64,000 bases of DNA, from contig JAJPJE010000060.1 in the NCBI GenBank assembly GCA_021324365.1, positions 38,401 to 102,400 on the forward strand, in the 5' to 3' direction. This DNA is from Terriglobia bacterium. GTDB lineage: Bacteria; Acidobacteriota; Terriglobia; Terriglobales; Acidobacteriaceae. The notes under the pieces are model-generated. The model was not told where the DNA came from. It did not search any database and was given only the letters and a program-made list of their open reading frames with translations. Below are positions 43,338-53,029 of the stretch, piece after piece. Within the stretch, counting starts at the first letter, position 1, and the number at the start of each line of letters is the position of its first letter. The translations under genes and the position numbers were made by a program.

Positions 43338-45566
43338 CTAGAACTGCCGCGCGAATGAACCTGCCAGCACACGGTTAGAATCGGATTCGAGCACGAGTGC
43401 GTTGTTCGTGTCCACGATGTAGAAGATCAGGGTGGCATTCGGCAGAGTCGGCGAAGTCGCCAAGATAGTCGCAATCCCGCGCCCATTACTAAGCGCCACG
43501 GTAAACGATCCGATCTGAAGCTCCGCGTTGACGGACACACCACTGCTGCTGGCCGTATCCAAGGTACCCGACAGTGCGCCCTGAGTGTTCACTACCAGGC
43601 TGCCATTCACCGCCTCAGGCGTAGTGGCGTTGGCTTCGTAGCCGGAAAGACCCATCGTCAAATCTCCGGCAAGGGAAAAGACGCTCGGCGCCGAAATGGT
43701 CTGCTGGAGCGCGAGTCCCTGCTCCACAGCGGCGCCGTCTGCCTCCAGCACGACGAATCCGCCTCCAGCGATCGGATACATCACGTAGGTGGCGGTCACT
43801 CCGTTATTCACGGTCCAACTGACTGTCGTGCGCCCCGTGCCGGGATCCGTAACGAGATAAGAACCTTGCGTGTCGAACACCGTCTGGGTCACGCCATCAA
43901 GCTGGCGGTTAGTAATGCCAGAAGTGCCATTCATGGTGAATAAACCGCCAACTGCGTTGAATACCGTCCCTTTGAACCCGCTGACGGTGAATGCCACCCG
44001 CTCGTTAAAGCTGGACGCTGAAAATGGTCCGGCAGCCTGTCGGTACAGATCCCCGCCAGCAAGCTGCACTCCATCGGTCTCGACGATTTTCAAATGCGTG
44101 CTGTCGACCGTGTAATACACGAATGTCTGATTACCGAAGCTGCTGGCAAGCGTCAGCGTGCCACGGCCTGTTGCAGCAGGAGGCGTGTAGCTTCCGGTGC
44201 CGGTAAATTTTGAGGTCACGGTGCCTCCAACGACCGCGTCAGCCAAGGCACTCGTAACGGTTGAAGTGCCGTCTGTGGCAAGGCTGCCGACCATCGCAAA
44301 CGCGCTAGCGGTGCTTCCCGTCGAAGCGCCCGCCAGGCGCAACGAGTAGCCGCCATTCATCGCCGCTGTTGCGGAATTCTGGCGGTCGAGCGTGCCTGTT
44401 TCGGTGATTCCGCTGGCTGTAAGGCGCGCGACGTAGATTTTCTGGTTGGTCGCCGCAGCAAACTGCCAGGCGATAGGGCCTTGGCTGGTTTGCACGACAG
44501 CGGTTCCGCGTCCATCGGAACTCATGGTGTACGTGCCGCCCGTAATTGCGACAGGACCAGCAACTGTGCCACTTTGATCGAAGCTACCCCCGGTGATGTT
44601 TCCAATTCCATCCAGACTGATGACACCGGCTTCCGCACCGAATCCTGAGACCGCGCTGCTGGCAAATCCGAATACGTAGGTTCCCGCAACGGTGGCATTG
44701 GAGATTTGAATCGTCGCGGTTGTGTTTGCGGGCTGAGCACTTCCGTCGGCCATCGTAGCGGTGATAACAACCGTGCCTCCCGGAGGGGGCGAAAGCGGCG
44801 CCGTGTAAATCCCACCGGATGTAATCGTGCCGCAGCCATTAGTCACGGTGCTCGGGCACTGCACGCTCCACGTGGGCGTCACCGGCTGTTCGAGAACCGT
44901 TGCGGCGAATCCCTGCTGGGAACCTGCTGCCAACGTAGGAGCGCTGGGCGAAATCACAATCTTGGGCGGGGTCACCTGGACTGTTGCAGTGGCCGTCTTC
45001 GTATTGTCTGCAGCAGAAATCGCGGTAATCGTAACCAGTGCGTTCGAAGGAACCGAGTTCGGCGCGGTATATAGACCGCCGGTGCTGATGGTTCCGTAGG
45101 TAGAGTTCCCTCCAGCCACGCCGTTCACTTGCCAGGTGACATTCGTATTCGTCGAAAACGTGACCTTGGCCGTGAACTGTTGTGTCGCCTGAACGGCGAC
45201 ATCGGCATTGGAAGGCGTAATCGCAATCGCATCTGCGATGGTCACCGTCGCGTTCGCAGTCACTGTTGTATTTGCATCGGGGACGGCGGTGATGGTAACG
45301 GTGCCCGATCCCGGAATTGTCGTAGGAGCCGTATAAACGCCAGCGGTGCTGATCGTGCCGTAAGTGGTATTTCCACCAGGAATGCTGTTGACTTGCCAGG
45401 TGACGTTCGGATTCGAGCTGTTGTTGACGGTTGCGGTGAATTGCTGAGTCTGACCCGGAGGAACCGTCGCCGTAGTAGGGGAAACAGAAACGGAAAGCGA
45501 ACCGCCACCGCAGGCGAACATCAACGCACAAACAACTGTCACAATGGCCAGAGCCAACCGCTTCAT
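43338..45566 (-). CDS. Large Ig-like repeat lipoprotein (paralogue A)
   Basis: A 742-residue surface or periplasmic lipoprotein. Lipid anchor Cys at C19 (ALMFACGGG). Residues about 25-290 hold three Ig-like repeats with the motif xxxYGTIS.xGxYTAP; the rest consists of a tandemly repeated beta module (VAGTYVFGFAS, FYIVDTNNALVLESDSNRVL). The same architecture and many identical motifs recur in the protein at 46807, so the two are paralogues. Likely adhesion or polysaccharide binding; no enzymatic motif. Stop lies close to the trehalase stop (convergent). Confidence 0.82.
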   Translation of the reverse strand: MKRLALAIVTVVCALMFACGGGSLSVSVSPTTATVPPGQTQQFTATVNNSSNPNVTWQVNSIPGGNTTYGTISTAGVYTAPTTIPGSGTVTITAVPDANTTVTANATVTIADAIAITPSNADVAVQATQQFTAKVTFSTNTNVTWQVNGVAGGNSTYGTISTGGLYTAPNSVPSNALVTITAISAADNTKTATATVQVTPPKIVISPSAPTLAAGSQQGFAATVLEQPVTPTWSVQCPSTVTNGCGTITSGGIYTAPLSPPPGGTVVITATMADGSAQPANTTATIQISNATVAGTYVFGFASSAVSGFGAEAGVISLDGIGNITGGSFDQSGTVAGPVAITGGTYTMSSDGRGTAVVQTSQGPIAWQFAAATNQKIYVARLTASGITETGTLDRQNSATAAMNGGYSLRLAGASTGSTASAFAMVGSLATDGTSTVTSALADAVVGGTVTSKFTGTGSYTPPAATGRGTLTLASSFGNQTFVYYTVDSTHLKIVETDGVQLAGGDLYRQAAGPFSASSFNERVAFTVSGFKGTVFNAVGGLFTMNGTSGITNRQLDGVTQTVFDTQGSYLVTDPGTGRTTVSWTVNNGVTATYVMYPIAGGGFVVLEADGAAVEQGLALQQTISAPSVFSLAGDLTMGLSGYEANATTPEAVNGSLVVNTQGALSGTLDTASSSGVSVNAELQIGSFTVALSNGRGIATILATSPTLPNATLIFYIVDTNNALVLESDSNRVLAGSFARQF

Positions 45567-45674
45567 GAAATCTCCAGTTCTAGACCGGGCACTACGGGCC
45601 TAGCTCCGCGTAGCGTCGGTTTGAACAGTTGAAGAAAACGAAAATCAGCATTGACGTAGCGTACATTGGGCGCG

Positions 45675-46298
45675 CTAGGGTACTACTGTCAGGGTGGCAG
45701 CAGAACTGGTGATGCCTCCGGTACTCGCAGTGATTACCACCTGACCAGGAGCCAAACCTGTTGCCAGTCCGGTGTTATCGATATTTGCAACGCCGCCGAA
45801 GCTGTTGTACCAGGTGAAGACCGCCTGGCTGACGGTGTTTCCGCTGGCATCTTTAGCGGTCGCCGTAAACTGCTGTGTCTGACCAACCGCAATGCTCGCG
45901 CTGGCGGGTGAGATCGTCACCGAAGAGATCGCCGGACTCACGGTCAAGGTGACTGCCGTGCTGGTGACGCCCGCCGTTGCCGCCGTGATCTGAGTGCTCC
46001 CGGCTTTCAGGCCCGTGGCCACACCGGCCTGCGTGATAGATGCGACCCCTGTGTTGCTGCTGGCCCAAGTGAAAGTTTGTCCCGTTACCGTATTTCCGGA
46101 AGAATCAAGCGCAGTCGCTGTAAAAGTTTGAGTGCCGTTGATACTTACCGAACTGGTGGCTGGCGTAACGCTCACCGATGCCACGGTAGAAGTACTGGAC
46201 GACGACTTGCCGCCGCATCCTTCGAGTAGAAATGCTAATAGCAAGAAAGAAGAGACGAGACCGAACCGGACAAACGGTATTCGCTTTCCTGGGAGCAT
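45675..46298 (-). CDS. Short Ig-like (Big_2) lipoprotein
   Basis: A 207-residue lipoprotein with anchor C28 (LLEGCGGKSSSS) and two bacterial Ig-like group 2 repeats (SVSVTPATSSVSINGTQTF and SVTISPASASIAVGQTQQF). Same strand as paralogue A and 109 bases upstream of it, so possibly cotranscribed. Presumed surface or periplasmic adhesin module. Its ATG lacks a clear ribosome site. Confidence 0.8.
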   Translation of the reverse strand: MLPGKRIPFVRFGLVSSFLLLAFLLEGCGGKSSSSTSTVASVSVTPATSSVSINGTQTFTATALDSSGNTVTGQTFTWASSNTGVASITQAGVATGLKAGSTQITAATAGVTSTAVTLTVSPAISSVTISPASASIAVGQTQQFTATAKDASGNTVSQAVFTWYNSFGGVANIDNTGLATGLAPGQVVITASTGGITSSAATLTVVP

Positions 46299-46806
46299 GT
46301 TTTAGCAACGCCCTTTGCGTTTCATTTCAGAGTAGGTTTTTCGACCACGTGTAAACACCAAAGCTGTGAATTTGTTGTCATCAGCCTGTAAACCGGATAA
46401 CCAATTTGACGTCGCTACACCGGACGAGATTACAACTGGTCGAGTTAGCAGTATTCTATCGTGAGCGGGCGCGGCAGTCTTCATGCGTAGAGGGACGTAT
46501 CATTGACAATCCCGGCGTTTGCCGTGAGATTCTCTTCACGGGTCATCAAAACGAATTTAGAATCTCCGGGTTAAAGCAATTTCTTAAATCGTATACTACT
46601 TGCTCCTAGACACGACAGACATTATCCGCGTCGGAATCGTGTAGCAATCCTGTGTGCTCTAGCAGCTTCGCGATGGGGGAGAAGTGCAGCTCCAGATATC
46701 GGATTTGGAATCATCTTTTGAATACGAGCAGCTGAGCAATTCCCAGCAAGACGGGAACCGAGTCCCTCCGGCAAGCAAGAACCTGCTTCTGATCAAGGGC
46801 AACCGC
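46299..46806. other. 508-base intergenic region between divergent Ig-like lipoproteins
   Basis: Contains promoters for both sides. The frame of the plus-strand lipoprotein is open from a GTG at 46684, but that part is polar and unlike a signal sequence, so it is treated as leader. A 67-residue frame at 46406-46609 has no supporting feature. No riboswitch or repeat was recognised. Confidence 0.45.
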
Positions 46807-48813
46807 ATGCTGGGTACATTGTCTGTCGTGCCTTTGGTTCTAGTGGCCATTCTTCTGATTGCTTGTGGTGGCGGCAATTCCACCGGGGTAGTCGCGGTCA
46901 CGATCACGCCCACAACCGCAAGCCTGGGTGCATCGCAAACAGCCACATTCGTGGCCACGGTGACTGGCAGTTCCAATACGGCGGTTACATGGAGCGTAAA
47001 TGGCGTTTCGGGCGGTAACTCCACTTACGGAACTGTTTCAGCAAGTGGTCTTTACACATCTCCCGCTTCGGTGATCACCACCAGCACCGAGACCGTTACA
47101 GCCACCTCCGTTGCCGATACGACCAAATCGGCGTCTGCGACGGTCACTTTGACGCCCTCGACGCAGTCGACCACAAGCTATGTGACGGTGACTCCCATCT
47201 CGGCAATTCTGCCGGCGGGCGCGCAGCAAGGTTTTGTTGCCAGCGTCAATTCGGCTCCGAGTAACGTGACCTGGTCACTTGCCTGCAATTCCACAGTGGC
47301 GGGCGCATGCGGAACTATCACCTCGGGCGGAGTGTATACGGCGCCCCTTTCTCCTCCCCCAGGCCAGACTGTAAATATCATCGCGACCACGGTCGACAAC
47401 AGCGCCAGGCCGGGGAACGGCACGGTGACGATCCAGTATTCCAATGCGAGCCTGGCAGGCCGCTACGCGTTTGGATTCTCTGGGGAGAATGGATCCACCC
47501 CAGTTGCTGCCGCCGGAAGCATTGTTTTTGACGGGGCGGGTAATATTACGGGCGGAAATGAAGACGTCGCGAATGGCGGAATCACAACAACTGCGATCAC
47601 AGGCGGAACCTACCATCTCGGTACTGATGGACGTGGCACCGCAACCGTGACCACCGCCGGCGGCAGCATCAGCTGGCAATTCGTCGTGGCAAGCCATTCC
47701 AGGATTCTGGCCACTACTTCAAGCAGCGCCAATGGAACACTCGCCGGCAGCCTCGACCTGCAAGACGCAACGCAATTTAGTATCAACGCCGTGAGTGGCG
47801 GGTACGCATTGCTGCTGCAGTCGGCCAGTGCCTCGCAAATCTCGTCGGCTCTCGCAGAAGCGGGCTCCATCAATGCGGACGGCTCTGGAACCATTTCAGC
47901 GGGCCTGGTTGACGTAAATGTCTCGGGCGGCTCGCAAACAGCTCTTGCTGCAACCGGAACCTACACTGCTCCCGACACGAACGGCCGAGGGACACTGACG
48001 ATCACAAGCACATTCGGTACACAAACCTTTACGTACTACATCGTAGATGGCACCGCCCTTAAGTTGCTCGAACAGAGTTCGGTCCGCGCGAATTCCGGGT
48101 CGGCGGTAAAGCAGGCAGCGGGACCGTTTGCCGCGACAAACATCACCGGAAACTTCGCGACCGCTCTTTATGGTGTGGGAACTTCCGGACCATCCACCCT
48201 CGGTGCGCAGTTCAATCTCGACGGCAAAGGCGGAGTCACGGCGACCATCGATTCCAACATCAATGGCAATCCGCAGAGCAACGTCAAGGTGACCGGAACT
48301 TATACTGTCACTGACGCGACTACCGGCCGCACTACCATTACTTTGAACGGGACCGGCCAGACCTTTACCCTGGTCGCATACCCGGCGGCAAACCAGGGAT
48401 TGAGCATCGCCGAGATGGATACAACAATTGCAGCCGGTTCCGGGTATGCGCAACAGAGCTTTGTTCTGAACAGCGCCTCTCTGGCCGGAACTTTCGCCAG
48501 TCAACTGGAAGGTACGAGTCTCGGCACCCCCCCCGGCTTTGAGGTGGGCACCGGCTTCCTCGCGTTGAACGGCGGCAGCGCGATTACCGGAACGCTCGAC
48601 TTGATCCTGAGCGGCACCGCCGCTCCCAGCACGGCAGTTAGCGGCTCCTATTTACTCGATCAGACGGGGCGCATTACGGTCTCGCTGACGACGCCGTCAT
48701 CCATCTTCAGCACGGCTACTTTGACGTCGTATCCAATCGATCCGCAGCACTTCCTGATGATGGAAACGGACTCTAACCGCGTGCTGGTGAGCTTTTCGCA
48801 GAAGCAGTTCTGA
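46807..48813 (+). CDS. Large Ig-like repeat lipoprotein (paralogue B)
   Basis: A 668-residue paralogue of the protein at 43338. Lipid anchor C20 (VLVAILLIACGGG); Ig-like repeats (SVNGVSGGNSTYGTVSASG, TITSGGVYTAPLSPPPG) to about residue 220; then tandem beta modules ending SNRVLVSFSQKQF, closely similar to the C-terminus of paralogue A. ATG at 46807 chosen because it starts the lipoprotein signal and has AAGGG eight bases upstream. Divergent arrangement around 46.5 kb suggests an inverted duplication. Confidence 0.82.
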   Translation: MLGTLSVVPLVLVAILLIACGGGNSTGVVAVTITPTTASLGASQTATFVATVTGSSNTAVTWSVNGVSGGNSTYGTVSASGLYTSPASVITTSTETVTATSVADTTKSASATVTLTPSTQSTTSYVTVTPISAILPAGAQQGFVASVNSAPSNVTWSLACNSTVAGACGTITSGGVYTAPLSPPPGQTVNIIATTVDNSARPGNGTVTIQYSNASLAGRYAFGFSGENGSTPVAAAGSIVFDGAGNITGGNEDVANGGITTTAITGGTYHLGTDGRGTATVTTAGGSISWQFVVASHSRILATTSSSANGTLAGSLDLQDATQFSINAVSGGYALLLQSASASQISSALAEAGSINADGSGTISAGLVDVNVSGGSQTALAATGTYTAPDTNGRGTLTITSTFGTQTFTYYIVDGTALKLLEQSSVRANSGSAVKQAAGPFAATNITGNFATALYGVGTSGPSTLGAQFNLDGKGGVTATIDSNINGNPQSNVKVTGTYTVTDATTGRTTITLNGTGQTFTLVAYPAANQGLSIAEMDTTIAAGSGYAQQSFVLNSASLAGTFASQLEGTSLGTPPGFEVGTGFLALNGGSAITGTLDLILSGTAAPSTAVSGSYLLDQTGRITVSLTTPSSIFSTATLTSYPIDPQHFLMMETDSNRVLVSFSQKQF

Positions 48814-48845
48814 GGCGATAGGTTCCGAAGCCGTCCCAAGAAAAA

Positions 48846-48865
48846 GGGCCACTCCTCGGTGGCCC
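48846..48865 (-). terminator. Intrinsic terminator
   Basis: GGGCCAC/GTGGCCC stem with a 6-base loop; on the minus strand it is followed by TTTTTCTT, ideal for ending the leftward outer-membrane protein gene at 48881. It also lies after the plus-strand lipoprotein stop. Confidence 0.85.
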
Positions 48866-48880
48866 GTCATTCATAAGAAC

Positions 48881-49570
48881 CTATTGAACGATATTCCTGC
48901 CGAAGCGGAAAGTAGGCCCGATGGAAACTCGAATATTATTTTGCGCGCTCTTCAAGATATCGGAAAAGAGATTCACGCGGACGAAATCCATTTGAGTCCG
49001 GACGGCAAAGTGCCGCGAAAGGTTCAGGTCGAAACCTCCGCCAACACCGTAGAACACTTCTGTATCGTCCTTCTTCATGCTGGGACCGATCAGGCCCTGC
49101 ACGATCTGGGTCAGGATCGGATTGTTCGGCTTTGCGGTAACGCTTTCATGCATGCCCCCGATGGAGGGATGGATGAAGAGAGTGACGCTCTTGAAGCGTC
49201 TGTACGAGAACTGCGGCCCCCCGGTGAAGGTGAAGGTGGTCGCGTCAAAAGGAGCAGCCAGCACGAAGCCCGGCGGCAGAAGCGGAAGGATCGGGGCCAG
49301 CTTAGCCAGTTGCGTAGAGTTCAGGTCGGTCGTGTGCAGGGTGCTGCTGCCCTTGAAATAGCTGAAGTCCAGGCCCAGCGCAGCCCAGGTCCTGACATTG
49401 ACGCCAAACTGAGTATGAAATCCGTTTTGCTGCAAGCTGAGATTCGGAGAGTACAGATGGGAATAGCCAATAAAGCCATCGTAGCGGCTGACAAAATCCT
49501 GTTGTGATACAGCGGGAAGTGCTGCGACTAACAAAAACAGCAATGCTGCAAAAACATTCCAACGCCGCAT
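48881..49570 (-). CDS. Outer-membrane beta-barrel protein
   Basis: A 229-residue predicted OmpA/OprF-like small barrel. Signal peptide about 1-22 (ALLFLLVAALPAVSQ), then alternating amphipathic strands (FIGYSHLYSPNL, FTGGPQFSYRRF, FYGVGGGFDLNLS, FAVRTQMDFVRV) ending with an aromatic-rich strand (SIGPTFRFGRNI). The frame opens at 49762, but the ATG at 49570 has GGAG seven bases upstream. No peptidoglycan-binding domain. Function unknown. Confidence 0.82.
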   Translation of the reverse strand: MRRWNVFAALLFLLVAALPAVSQQDFVSRYDGFIGYSHLYSPNLSLQQNGFHTQFGVNVRTWAALGLDFSYFKGSSTLHTTDLNSTQLAKLAPILPLLPPGFVLAAPFDATTFTFTGGPQFSYRRFKSVTLFIHPSIGGMHESVTAKPNNPILTQIVQGLIGPSMKKDDTEVFYGVGGGFDLNLSRHFAVRTQMDFVRVNLFSDILKSAQNNIRVSIGPTFRFGRNIVQ

Positions 49571-49742
49571 GAGAGTCTCCTTGCGAATCCTCACCGGATT
49601 CGGGCGGATCCAAGGTGGGATTGGGATCAATCGTTCGCAAACTGTCGCCGGATGGCAGCGAGGCTGCGGTCCGAAGTGCTGCGTTAGTTTCCAACAGAGT
49701 TGGTACACATCAGTAGAAGAATGTTGGAGAATAGTACGCTGA

Positions 49743-49771
49743 TTCCCGAAACGGCACCCCAAAATCGGGAA
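49743..49771. promoter_or_regulatory. Inverted repeat upstream of aldo/keto reductase
   Basis: TTCCCGA and TCGGGAA, 7-bp arms separated by 15 bases, lie 66-94 bases upstream of the GTG at 49837. Could be an operator or leader hairpin. No regulator assigned. Confidence 0.3.
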
Positions 49772-49836
49772 CTAAACAGCAGCAGGTCGCTCGAAGTAGA
49801 CTTCCAAAGTACATCTCAAACGTTAGCGAGGTGAAT

Positions 49837-50700
49837 GTGAGCACCAGTCCTACAGAGAAGATTTCCGCCAGCGCGGCCGGAACTATAACTCTTGATGGCG
49901 AGCTAACCGTAAATCGCATGGGCTTTGGCGCAATGCGTATCACGGGGCCTGGCATTTGGGGTCCCCCGCAAAATCACGCCGAAGCCATACGCGTGCTGCG
50001 GCGTGCTGTGGAGTTGGGCGTAAATTTCATCGACACGGCAGATTCGTATGGTCCTTATGTCAGCGAGGAACTCATTGCAGAAGCATTACATCCGTATTCA
50101 AAGGGTTTGGTGATCGCGACCAAAGGCGGATGGGAGCGAGTCGGACCGAATCAGTGGATCCATAATGCATTTCCAGATCACTTACGCGAAGCAATCGACG
50201 GCAGCCTGAAACGGCTGAAATTGGAGCGTATTGACGTTTATCAGCTACACATCCCTGATCCACGCGTTTCGCTGGAAAAATCGATCGAGACGCTGGTCAA
50301 GGCCAAAGAGCAGGGGAAGATTCGCCTGATCGCGCTGTCAAATGTGACGCGCGAACACATCGAGCGCGCCTTGAAACTGACGCCGATTGCCTCAGTGCAA
50401 AACCGCTACAACTTCGACGATCGCGAGTGGGACTACGTGGTGGATTTTTGCGAAGACAAGAACATCGCCTTTATCCCATGGGGACCACTGGCTCAGGGCA
50501 GGAGCGCGACTGCGAAACTGAAACAGATCGCTGAGGCGCATGGCGTCAGCCCGATGCAAGTTGCCCTCGCGTGGCTCTTGCAGCGGTCGAAAATCATGTT
50601 GCCGATTCCGGGCACGTCGTCGGTAAGCCACCTCGAAGAGGACATTGCGGCATCATCGCTCAAATTGAAAGAAGACGAGTGGGACGACTTGGCGGCGTAG
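49837..50700 (+). CDS. Aldo/keto reductase
   Basis: NADPH-dependent cytosolic oxidoreductase with a TIM barrel. The catalytic tetrad is intact: D66 (FIDTADSYG), Y71, K96 (IATKGG) and H138 (YQLHIPDP). C-terminal cofactor motif IPGTSSVSHLEEDIAA. Two in-frame GTGs compete; GAGGTGA is correctly spaced for the second (49837). At 287 residues it matches the YajO/PdxI-like short bacterial AKRs. Substrate unknown. Confidence 0.92.
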   Translation: MSTSPTEKISASAAGTITLDGELTVNRMGFGAMRITGPGIWGPPQNHAEAIRVLRRAVELGVNFIDTADSYGPYVSEELIAEALHPYSKGLVIATKGGWERVGPNQWIHNAFPDHLREAIDGSLKRLKLERIDVYQLHIPDPRVSLEKSIETLVKAKEQGKIRLIALSNVTREHIERALKLTPIASVQNRYNFDDREWDYVVDFCEDKNIAFIPWGPLAQGRSATAKLKQIAEAHGVSPMQVALAWLLQRSKIMLPIPGTSSVSHLEEDIAASSLKLKEDEWDDLAA

Positions 50701-50731
50701 CTCCAAAAGCTACACGAAAAAGGACACAAAA

Positions 50732-50803
50732 TCGGGTAATCGAAGAAACTGCGGCCAGATTCCAGATTACCCGATTACCATTTTCGCGATCACCCGATTA
50801 CCA
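50732..50803. repeat. CCCGATTACC repeat cluster forming a stem-loop
   Basis: Two tandem copies of GATTACCCGATTACCA (50765-50780 and, with one change, 50788-50803) and one inverted half copy (TCGGGTAATC, 50732-50741) lie between convergent stops. The inverted half pairs perfectly over 10 bp with 50765-50774. It may act as terminator or belong to a dispersed intergenic repeat family. The last few bases overlap the M13 stop. Confidence 0.6.
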
Positions 50804-52840
50804 AACGCGACAGGCGTTCTCGGGCGCCATCGCCGCTCCCGCTTTGCATCCCCAGGCTTTCTGGAATTCGGGCATGTTACGGACGACGCCGTTTACACGA
50901 TAGCGCCCGGGTGAATGTGGATCGACAGTTGCCAAGTGCCGCAACTCTTCAGGCCTTTCGTTCTGGCACCAGACGCGTCCCCACGAAAGGAACAGTCGCT
51001 GTTCCGGCGTAAAGCCGTCGATCTTCTCCTGAGGCTTATCTCCAATCGTTGTTAAAAGCGCCATCAGCGCCAGGCGCAGACCACCATTGTCTGCAATGTT
51101 TTCTCCTTCTGTGAGCTTGCCGTTCAGGTGGACGTCGTCTGTCGCAACGAACTTACCGTATTCATCCGCAATACACTCGCCACGCTGCTGAAAGTTCTTG
51201 TAGTCCTGCGGCGTCCACCACATGTGCAGGTTGCCGTGTCCGTCGAACTGCCCACCCTGGTCGTCGAACCCATGAGTAAGTTCGTGGCCGATGACGGCGC
51301 CGATGCCGCCAAAATTCACTGCGTCATCAACTCCATTGGCATAAAACGGCGGCTGCAAAATCCCGGCGGGGAAGTTTATGTCGTTCATCAGCGGATCGTA
51401 ATAGGCGTTGACGGTGGGCGGGGTCATCTCCCACTCCTGCCGATCGACAGGCTTGCCAATTTTGTTCATGCGGCGATTGAAGTCGAATGAATTGGCTCGC
51501 AAAGAGTTACCCATGGCATCGCCACGAATGATTTGAAGTTTGGAATAGTCACGCCACTTGTTGGGATAACCAATCTTATTGGCGATGAGTTGGAGCTTGG
51601 CTTCGGCGGCCTTCTTGGTTTCGGGTGTCATCCACGAGAGATCCGCGATATCGGTGTGCAATGCGTTCTCAAGAGCGTGCACCATGGCCAGCGTGCGTTC
51701 CTTGCCTTGGGAACCAAAGGTTTCTTCCACATAAAACTTGCCGAGATCGAAGCCGAGATCGCCATCCGTAAACTCTACGCAGCGTTTCCAGCGAGGCTTG
51801 ATTTGGGTTGTGCCCGTGAGCTCTTTGCCAAAGAAATTGAAATTCTCGTCAACGAACGCCGACGGAAGCAGCGGCGCGGTGCTGTGAATCAACTGCCAGC
51901 GCAAGTACGTTTTCCACGAATTGAGTGGTACCGATGCGAGCAGCCCGTTGACGGTCTTGAAGAACTCGGGCGACGCAACGTTGATGGCTTTGACGTCGGG
52001 TACATCGGCCGAGACAAAGTACTCGTTCCACGAGAATTTTGGAGAGAGAGCATCGATCTCGGCGGGCGTCATCTTGTGATACACCTTCTCGGGATCGCGA
52101 CGATCGGCGAGCGTCATGGAGCCCTTTGCCAGCGCCGTTTCGATATCCATCACGGTTTTGGCATCAGCTGCGGCCTTGGCGGCGGGTTCTCCAGCCAGTT
52201 CGAACATGCGCTGTACGTGTTTCACGTAGTCTGCGCGAATCTTAACCGACTTGGCGTCGGTCTTGGTGTAGTAGTCGCGATCCGGCAAGCCCAATCCGCC
52301 TTGATCGGCTTGCGCGATGACCTGCGTCGCATCCTTAAAGTCCTGGCCCGAGTCAAAGTTAAAAATGGCATTCACGCCATTGTGATGGAGATAACCCAGC
52401 AGTTCCGGCAACTGCTTCTCATTCTGCAATTCGGCGACTCGGTCAAACTGGGGCTTCAGTACCCCAATGCCTTTTTTGTCGATCGCCGGCACGTCCATGC
52501 AGGAGGCGTAATAGTCACCAATCTTCTGCTGATCGGCGTCGCGCTTCGGGTCGTCCGCCGAATATTTCTCCAGAATCTTGCGAAGGATTTCGAGATTACG
52601 ATCTTCCAGCTTGTTGAAGCTGCCCCAGCGCGCCTGGTCGGGCGGGATCGGGTTGTTCTTCATCCAATTGCCGCAAGCGAACTGATAGAAATCGGTGCAT
52701 GGATCGGCTGTATGATCTAACGCGTCGAGATCGAGACCCATGCCTTTGGTGTTTTCGGCTGTTGGCGTTTTAGGAGTGCTGGTTTGTGAAAACGCGAAAG
52801 CGGTGGCGAGAACAACGAGCAGAAGAACGAGACGTTTCAT
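50798..52840 (-). CDS. Secreted M13 (neprilysin-like) metallopeptidase
   Basis: Zinc oligopeptidase of 680 residues. HELTH (519-523) carries two zinc ligands, and GENIAD (579-584) gives the third ligand E580 and the stabilising Asp; NAYYDPLMNDINFPAGIL is the substrate-binding NAYY segment. Signal peptide about 1-18. The frame opens at 53014, but Met at 52840 follows a GAGGTG site and starts the signal. The N-terminal Cys motif (DPCTDFYQFACGNW) is typical. Likely degrades short peptides in the periplasm. Confidence 0.94.
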   Translation of the reverse strand: MKRLVLLLVVLATAFAFSQTSTPKTPTAENTKGMGLDLDALDHTADPCTDFYQFACGNWMKNNPIPPDQARWGSFNKLEDRNLEILRKILEKYSADDPKRDADQQKIGDYYASCMDVPAIDKKGIGVLKPQFDRVAELQNEKQLPELLGYLHHNGVNAIFNFDSGQDFKDATQVIAQADQGGLGLPDRDYYTKTDAKSVKIRADYVKHVQRMFELAGEPAAKAAADAKTVMDIETALAKGSMTLADRRDPEKVYHKMTPAEIDALSPKFSWNEYFVSADVPDVKAINVASPEFFKTVNGLLASVPLNSWKTYLRWQLIHSTAPLLPSAFVDENFNFFGKELTGTTQIKPRWKRCVEFTDGDLGFDLGKFYVEETFGSQGKERTLAMVHALENALHTDIADLSWMTPETKKAAEAKLQLIANKIGYPNKWRDYSKLQIIRGDAMGNSLRANSFDFNRRMNKIGKPVDRQEWEMTPPTVNAYYDPLMNDINFPAGILQPPFYANGVDDAVNFGGIGAVIGHELTHGFDDQGGQFDGHGNLHMWWTPQDYKNFQQRGECIADEYGKFVATDDVHLNGKLTEGENIADNGGLRLALMALLTTIGDKPQEKIDGFTPEQRLFLSWGRVWCQNERPEELRHLATVDPHSPGRYRVNGVVRNMPEFQKAWGCKAGAAMAPENACRVW

Positions 52841-53029
52841 GGCACCTCGAACCTTTCCAGACAAACTGAAAAAATGTAATCGCGCCGGCGCAGATACGCA
52901 AATCCGAAGCACCCGCCGAGCGCCGAACCCATGCCGGTATGGGATAATCGATGAGTCGGGGCGGGCGTCCTCTGATAGCTGTAGCCCGAGAGTCGGGCGA
53001 GCGATCGCGGACATCTAATCAGTGAACTC

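Noticed and set aside
46406..46609. 67-codon frame in the divergent region between Ig-like lipoproteins
   Set aside because: No ribosome site, no signal or domain, composition unlike neighbouring genes; more likely promoter DNA.
49653..49667. TGGCAGCGAGGCTGC as a sigma-54 promoter for the aldo/keto reductase
   Set aside because: The GG-N10-GC spacing fits, but the start would be about 160 bases upstream of the gene and such matches are frequent by chance in GC-rich DNA.
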